From positions 1,302,001-1,366,000 of the forward strand of contig CAXXDU010000002.1 of the NCBI GenBank assembly GCA_963667535.2: a DNA stretch of 64,000 nt, read 5' to 3'. Shown here in pieces: positions 59,588 to 64,000 of the stretch. The notes under the pieces are model-generated. The model made no database searches. It was given only the letters and a program-made list of their open reading frames with translations, and was not told the DNA's origin. Each line of letters starts with the position of its first letter. Within the stretch, counting starts at the first letter, position 1. The translations under genes and the position numbers were made by a program. This DNA is from UBA5614 sp963667535. Its GTDB lineage: Bacteria > Cloacimonadota > Cloacimonadia > Cloacimonadales > Cloacimonadaceae.

Positions 59588-59848
59588 ATGCCAACAATAA
59601 GTAAGTTCTTTGGAATTCTGATTCAGATGTATTATGATGATCATAATCCTCCGCACTTTCATGCAATTTATGGGGAAGAACACATCCTGGTTAAAATAGA
59701 AGATTTGAGTATTATTGCTGGTCAGTTTTCATCCAGAGCTTTAGGGCTTGTTATTGAATGGGCAAGCAATCATCAGGAAGAGCTTATGAAGGATTGGGAA
59801 CTTGCAGAGCAAAGACAACCACTTTTTAATATCAATCCCTTAAATTAG
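59588..59848 (+). CDS. DUF4160 protein
   Basis: An 86-aa cytoplasmic protein with the DUF4160 signature (MPTISKFFGILIQMYYDDHN, then PPHFHAIYGE) and a C-terminal ALGLVIEWASNHQEELMKDW. GGAAG lies before the ATG. It is followed nine bases on by a DUF2442 gene; this pairing is very common in bacteria and is often treated as a candidate toxin-antitoxin-type or stress module, but activity is unproved. Confidence 0.92.
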   Translation: MPTISKFFGILIQMYYDDHNPPHFHAIYGEEHILVKIEDLSIIAGQFSSRALGLVIEWASNHQEELMKDWELAEQRQPLFNINPLN

Positions 59849-59857
59849 GAGATACAC

Positions 59858-60100
59858 ATGTATTTCGAAATTGTAAACGCTACCTATGTCAAAGACTACC
59901 AGATATCCCTCTCTTTTAAAGATGGTAAGAAAGGCGTGGTTGACCTTACTGACTACTTAGGTAAAGAGGATGTGTTCAAACCGTTCTCAGATTTATCTTT
60001 CTTTAAGAATTTTGCAATAGAGTATGGCACCTTGGTCTGGGGAAAGGGAGAACTGGATATAGCTCCTGAGACCCTTTACCAGAAGGCATTAAGTAGTTAG
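59858..60100 (+). CDS. DUF2442 protein
   Basis: An 80-aa protein with the DUF2442 pattern (YQISLSFKDGKKGVVDLTDY, LVWGKGELDIAPETLY). TAGGAGATACAC precedes the ATG. Partner of the DUF4160 gene just upstream, probably co-translated. Confidence 0.92.
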   Translation: MYFEIVNATYVKDYQISLSFKDGKKGVVDLTDYLGKEDVFKPFSDLSFFKNFAIEYGTLVWGKGELDIAPETLYQKALSS

Positions 60101-60173
60101 CCTTTTCTCCAGATTTCATTCCGTCCATTTAGTCCATATCGTCTATTTTGTCCATTAGCCACTCACTATAAAA

Positions 60174-60198
60174 AGGGAGAGCAATTTCTGCTCTCCCT
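60174..60198 (-). terminator. Terminator of valS
   Basis: AGGGAGAGCA (60174-60183) pairs with TGCTCTCCCT (60189-60198). Reading the - strand, a TTTTT run follows directly, so it ends valS. Confidence 0.9.
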
Positions 60199-60221
60199 CT
60201 GATATTATAGAATGATTTATT

Positions 60222-62978
60222 CTATCCCAAATCTGCAATCAGGCTTTGGGTCAGCTCGCACTTGGTATTAACCTCAGCCAGCTTTTCCTTTTCCTTTTCC
60301 ACAACTTCGGGTTTGGCGTTATTAACAAAATTAGCATTATTCAGCTTATTCTGAATGCTCTGTAGTTCCATCTTCAGCTTATCCAGTTGCTTGGTGAGTC
60401 TGGCTTTTTCCTGCTCTAAATCAACCAATCCGCTGAGAGGCATAAAGACTTCGATATTACGTACCACAGCAGCCAAAGAAGCAGGAGGCTTTGGCAGTGT
60501 AACTTCTGCTTTCAAATCAGAAACCTTTGCCAGCTTTCTGAAGTAGGACTCATACCGGTTAAACAAGGCTTGCTGCTTTACTTCTGCTAAACGGATATGA
60601 ATGGCTGCCTCAGTTCCTGGTGGCAAATTTACCTGTTTGCGCAGATTACGGATAGCCACGATAGCTTCCTGTACGAACGCCATTTCATCTGCAATTTCCG
60701 GATTTATCAGACTTTCATCTGCAATCGGGAACTGTGCCATCATCAAGGAATCTTCATTTGCGCAGGATTGGAATCCTACGCTACTTTGAGGGGTAGAGTA
60801 GCTTTCCAAAGCTGCTTCAGGCGTGTTGTATGATTGGAATCCTACGCTACTTTCCATCGGAAAATGTGTTTTAATTCCCTGCCAGATTTCTTCTGTAATG
60901 AATGGCATAATCGGGTGCAGCAACCGCATGGAAGCCTGCATCACATCCAGCAAGATATACTTGGCAGTCAGCGCTACATTATTAGGTCTTACGTTATCGC
61001 TTTCTGCATACAGTCTGTCTTTGCTCAGCTCGATATACCAACTGCAGAATTCATCCCAGATAAATTTGAACAGCACTTGTGCTGCATCATTCAAACGCAA
61101 ATTCTCATAATGTGCTCTGGCCTCAAGGGTCACTTCATTCAGGCGAGAATAAATCCATTTATCTGCCAGTTCCAATTCAAGTTCTTCTCGTTGAGGCAAG
61201 CCATGAATCGTTTCCGCATTCATCATGATAAAGCGGTAGGCATTCCAGATTTTATTGGCAAAGTTGCGTCCCGTTTCCAGGATTGCGTCACTATAAATGA
61301 CATCCGCACCTTTGGGAGTGCTGAAGATTATGCTAAAGCGCAGAGCGTCTGCTCCGACTGTCTCAATAATATCAATCGGGTCAGGGCTATTGCCCAGGCT
61401 CTTGCTCAGCTTTCTGCCTATTTCATCACGCACTGTACCATGCAGCAAGACTGTATCAAAGGGAATCATCTTCTTAAAGTGCAGAGTGGACATAATCATG
61501 CGTGCCACCCAGAGATAGATAATTTCCGGCGCTGTAATCAGTATATTAGTCGGCAGAAAATATTGCTGGTCTTCGGTTTCATCAGGCCAGCCCATTGTAC
61601 TAAAGGGCCAGAGCCAGCTACTGAACCATGTATCCAGCACATCTTCGTCCTGACGGAATTTTGTGCTTCCGCATTTACAGGAAGCAGGCATTTCCTTTGC
61701 CACTATCATCTCATTACAACTTTCGCAATAATAAGCCGGGATGCGGTGTCCCCACCAGATTTGACGCGAGATGCACCAATCACGGATGTTATTCATCCAG
61801 TGCATATAGACCTTGGTCCAGCGTTCCGGTTGGAACTTCACTTCTCCGCTTTCCACCACTTTAATGGCTTCAATAGCCAGAGGTTTCATCTTCACGAACC
61901 ACTGGTCAGAGAGATATGGCTCAATCACAGTGTCGCAGCGATAACAATGTCCCACGGATAAATCGTGGTCACATATCTTTTCCAGCAAACCTTGTTCAGT
62001 GATAAGCTCAATTATCTTCTTGCGGCATTCGTATCTGTCCATGCCTCTGAATTGCTCAGGCGCATTGTCATTGATAATGCCGTGCTCATCCATAATCAGC
62101 AGGCGTTCCAGATTATGCCGGTTGCCGATTTCAAAGTCATTAGGGTCATGCGCAGGAGTAACCTTTACGCAGCCTGTTCCGAATTCCATATCCACATAAT
62201 CATCGGCAATCACGGGAATAGTCCTGTCCGTGAGGGGCAGAATCAATTCCTTGCCAATCAGATGCTGATAACGTTCATCTTTGGGATTAACAGCCACTGC
62301 AGTATCTCCCAGCATGGTTTCGGGACGGGTCGTAGCGATAATTACATGACCGCTTCCGTCTTTATAGGGATATTTAAAATACCACAATTTGCCGTTCTCG
62401 TCAGCGTGTTCTACTTCGTCATTAGCGAGTGCAGTCACGCAGCGCGGACACCAGTTGATAATGTATTTCCCTTTGTATATCAAGCCATCGTTATAGAGGC
62501 TCACAAACACTTCTTTCACGGCTTTGGAAAGCATTTCGTCCATTGTGAAACGCTGGCGTGTCCAGTCACAGGAGCAGCCCAATTGCTTAAGCTGTTCAAT
62601 GATTCTGTCGCCTTTTTCTTCTTTCCATTTCCAGATCAGACTGACAAGTTCTTCCCGACCTATTTGATGTCTCGTCTTCCCCTGGGTGGCAAGTTGCTTT
62701 TCAACAACGTTCTGCGTGGCAATGCCGGCATGGTCTACACCGGGCAGCCATAGAGTCGGTTCACCGCACATGCGGTGATATCGGACAATGACATCTTGCA
62801 GAGTGTTATTGAGCACGTGCCCCATGTGCAGGATTCCTGTCACATTCGGCGGGGGAATGAGTATGGTAAAGGGTTTTCTGGTCTTGTCAATGCTAGGCGT
62901 GAAATACCCCTTTTCCGACCAGAACCGATACCATTTCTTCTCAATCTGAGAAGGATCATAGGTCTTGTTGATTTCCAT
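60222..62978 (-). CDS. valS: Valyl-tRNA synthetase
   Basis: Class I synthetase charging tRNA-Val, 918 aa. The HIGH motif is HMGH at residues 51-54 within PPNVTGILHMGHVLNN. The editing (CP1) domain has the TTRPETMLGDTAVAV segment near residue 217 and its zinc-like CPRC/CESC clusters near 170 and 410. The KMSKS motif is RKLSKSLGNSPDP near residue 523. The anticodon-binding domain and a C-terminal coiled coil (LEQEKARLTKQLDKLKMELQ) complete the protein. AGAGGT lies before the ATG. It carries a repeat-derived insertion at about residues 709-738, described separately. Confidence 0.95.
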   Translation of the reverse strand: MEINKTYDPSQIEKKWYRFWSEKGYFTPSIDKTRKPFTILIPPPNVTGILHMGHVLNNTLQDVIVRYHRMCGEPTLWLPGVDHAGIATQNVVEKQLATQGKTRHQIGREELVSLIWKWKEEKGDRIIEQLKQLGCSCDWTRQRFTMDEMLSKAVKEVFVSLYNDGLIYKGKYIINWCPRCVTALANDEVEHADENGKLWYFKYPYKDGSGHVIIATTRPETMLGDTAVAVNPKDERYQHLIGKELILPLTDRTIPVIADDYVDMEFGTGCVKVTPAHDPNDFEIGNRHNLERLLIMDEHGIINDNAPEQFRGMDRYECRKKIIELITEQGLLEKICDHDLSVGHCYRCDTVIEPYLSDQWFVKMKPLAIEAIKVVESGEVKFQPERWTKVYMHWMNNIRDWCISRQIWWGHRIPAYYCESCNEMIVAKEMPASCKCGSTKFRQDEDVLDTWFSSWLWPFSTMGWPDETEDQQYFLPTNILITAPEIIYLWVARMIMSTLHFKKMIPFDTVLLHGTVRDEIGRKLSKSLGNSPDPIDIIETVGADALRFSIIFSTPKGADVIYSDAILETGRNFANKIWNAYRFIMMNAETIHGLPQREELELELADKWIYSRLNEVTLEARAHYENLRLNDAAQVLFKFIWDEFCSWYIELSKDRLYAESDNVRPNNVALTAKYILLDVMQASMRLLHPIMPFITEEIWQGIKTHFPMESSVGFQSYNTPEAALESYSTPQSSVGFQSCANEDSLMMAQFPIADESLINPEIADEMAFVQEAIVAIRNLRKQVNLPPGTEAAIHIRLAEVKQQALFNRYESYFRKLAKVSDLKAEVTLPKPPASLAAVVRNIEVFMPLSGLVDLEQEKARLTKQLDKLKMELQSIQNKLNNANFVNNAKPEVVEKEKEKLAEVNTKCELTQSLIADLG
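60766..60853. repeat. Repeat-derived insertion inside valS
   Basis: The 22 bases at 60766-60787 recur exactly at 60832-60853, 66 bases (22 codons) apart, and read GATTGGAATCCTACGCTACT plus two Ts. On the coding strand they give SSVGFQS twice. The core is one base different from the intergenic repeat GCATTGGAATGCTACGCTAC at 40784-40806 and the 28.6-kb tandem. Confidence 0.88.
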
Positions 62979-64000
62979 TTTCTTTACCTCTTTGTTATTG
63001 GGTCGGGAAAGTTTTCACTATGCTCAGACAAATTTGAGTAAGTGTTTATCTTGTCAACAGTAAAGCGATAGTATCCCGCTCCGTGTCATGGTGAGCCTGT
63101 CGAACCACGGGATACTATTCCATGTTTTCTACCCACAGAGACACAGAGGGAAAAGAGAGGAAAGAGAGTTTTTGCTATTTAGAGTCACGGAGTCACGGAG
63201 ACACAGAGTTATTTAGTGGAAAGGTGGAACAGTGGAACGGTGGTGTCATTCCTGCGAATGCGGGAATCTTGCTATTTAGAGACACGGAGTCACGGAGTCA
63301 CAGAGACACAGAGTTATTTAGTGGATAGGTGGAACAGTGGAAAGGTGAAACAGTGTCATTCCTGCGAAAGCGGGAATCTTAACCTTATCACCTAATCACT
63401 TTATCACTTTTTTCTACCCACAGAGACACGGAGGGAAAAGAGAGGAAAGAGAGTTTTGCTTTTTAGAGACACGGAGTCACGAAGACACAGAGAATTTAGT
63501 GGAAAGGTGGAACAGTGGAACGGTGAAACAGTGTCATTCCTGCGAAAGCGGGAATCTTAACCTAATCACTTTATCACTTTTTTCTACCCACAGAGGCACA
63601 GAGAGCACAGTCCGGTAGGACGACACTATGTAACACGGCACGTGAGTGCTGTGCATGAGAGGAAAAATCACACAGAGTCCGGTAGGACGAAACTATGTAA
63701 CTCGGCACGTGAGTGCCGTGCATGAGAAAGAAAAACAAATAGAGTCCGTGAGGACGACACAAACAACTATACATCATATCCAGTGCCGTCCTCCGGACTC
63801 ATATTGTAGGATGGTATTACCCCGGCACTCACGTGCCGGGTTACATAGTTTCGTTCTCCGAACTAACCACCACATATCTCTGATCTTCCTCTTCCACTAA
63901 TGCACTGTTCCCTGCTTATGTCTCTATTTATCCTCTTTTATATATTAGCTGACGGTAGGGGTCTGCAGGGAGTCATCAGGGAGTCTGCAGGGACTTTAGT
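62979..64000. repeat. Repeat mosaic at right end, relative of the 5.1-6.2-kb block
   Basis: No gene is supported. It contains a hairpin ATAGTATCCCG (63068-63078) with CGGGATACTAT (63108-63118), three CACAGAGGGAAAAGAGAGGAAA-type units (63130, 63425 and variants), palindromic GTCATTCCTGCGAATGCGGG elements at 63245, 63355 and 63533, GTCCGGTAGGACGA units, and the ACGTGCCGGG palindrome leading into the copy of 5976-6156 (63820-64000). Confidence 0.85.

Noticed and set aside
60834..61961. 375-codon + strand open frame opposite valS
   Set aside because: Lies entirely inside a conserved valS on the other strand, has no ribosome site and no protein-like composition.
63122..63328. 68-codon open frame in the right-end repeats
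   Set aside because: Translates CACAGAG and GTCATTCCTGCG repeat units only.

Overview
The window looks like a chromosomal segment of a Gram-negative anaerobe of the Candidatus Cloacimonadota (WWE1) type. This is an inference from content, not from a database match. Seven secreted proteins end in the FlgD/Por-type C-terminal module (a YPNPFN-like motif, then IYNIKGQ, then GVYFYR, ending in K). Beside them are a PorV-like outer-membrane protein, a transcarboxylase-like gene set, butyrate kinase, and very repeat-rich intergenic DNA.

Layout. 1-5108: the 3' end of an outer-membrane porin gene followed by a complete phosphate-uptake operon (pstS-pstC-pstA-pstB-phoU) and an ArsC-like phosphatase. 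5109-6839: a dense repeat block that partly recurs at the right end of the window. 6855-18799: a + strand run with a secreted C-terminal-module protein, butyrate kinase, a clostripain-like protease, a cluster of DnaA-box-like sites at 11528-11633, and a housekeeping run (TrmH-type methyltransferase, thymidine kinase, YggT, DivIVA, purine nucleoside phosphorylase, DksA-like factor, lspA). The run ends with a secreted protein, a PorV-like protein and a small membrane protein. 18802-22997: a - strand group with a large envelope protein, rsmA, another C-terminal-module protein and a 58-residue zinc-ribbon protein. 23187-31497: mixed genes, including a transglutaminase-like secreted protein, a secreted dCache protein, a pilin-like protein and a fused double deoxynucleoside kinase.

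31498-38324 is the most accessory-looking part. A 1.57-kb non-coding mosaic (a MITE-like element with 24-bp perfect inverted ends, and two 130-bp elements with conserved flanks but unrelated hairpins) precedes four AT-rich genes of unknown role. One of these is a membrane-anchored HerA/DUF87-type ATPase. The last of the four carries a diverged copy of the promoter and first codons of the carboxyltransferase gene downstream.

38661-42859 encodes a 12S-like carboxyltransferase, a 62-residue small protein and a 5S-like subunit fused to a biotin carrier. Together they could form a methylmalonyl-CoA:pyruvate transcarboxylase or a biotin-dependent decarboxylase/carboxylase, which fits propionate metabolism. 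43103-60100 holds unknown secreted proteins, an ankyrin/metallo-hydrolase fusion, two very large C-terminal-module adhesin-like proteins, a cardiolipin synthase with a tiny upstream ORF, tRNA-Ala(CGC), two small envelope proteins and a DUF4160/DUF2442 pair. 60222-62978 is valS on the - strand, and the window ends in another repeat block.

Themes worth attention: dispersed intergenic repeats have entered two essential-type coding sequences in frame (valS and the biotin-carrier linker); hairpins with interchangeable stems; duplication of a gene's promoter and 5' end; and unusual fusions (double deoxynucleoside kinase, ankyrin-MBL).
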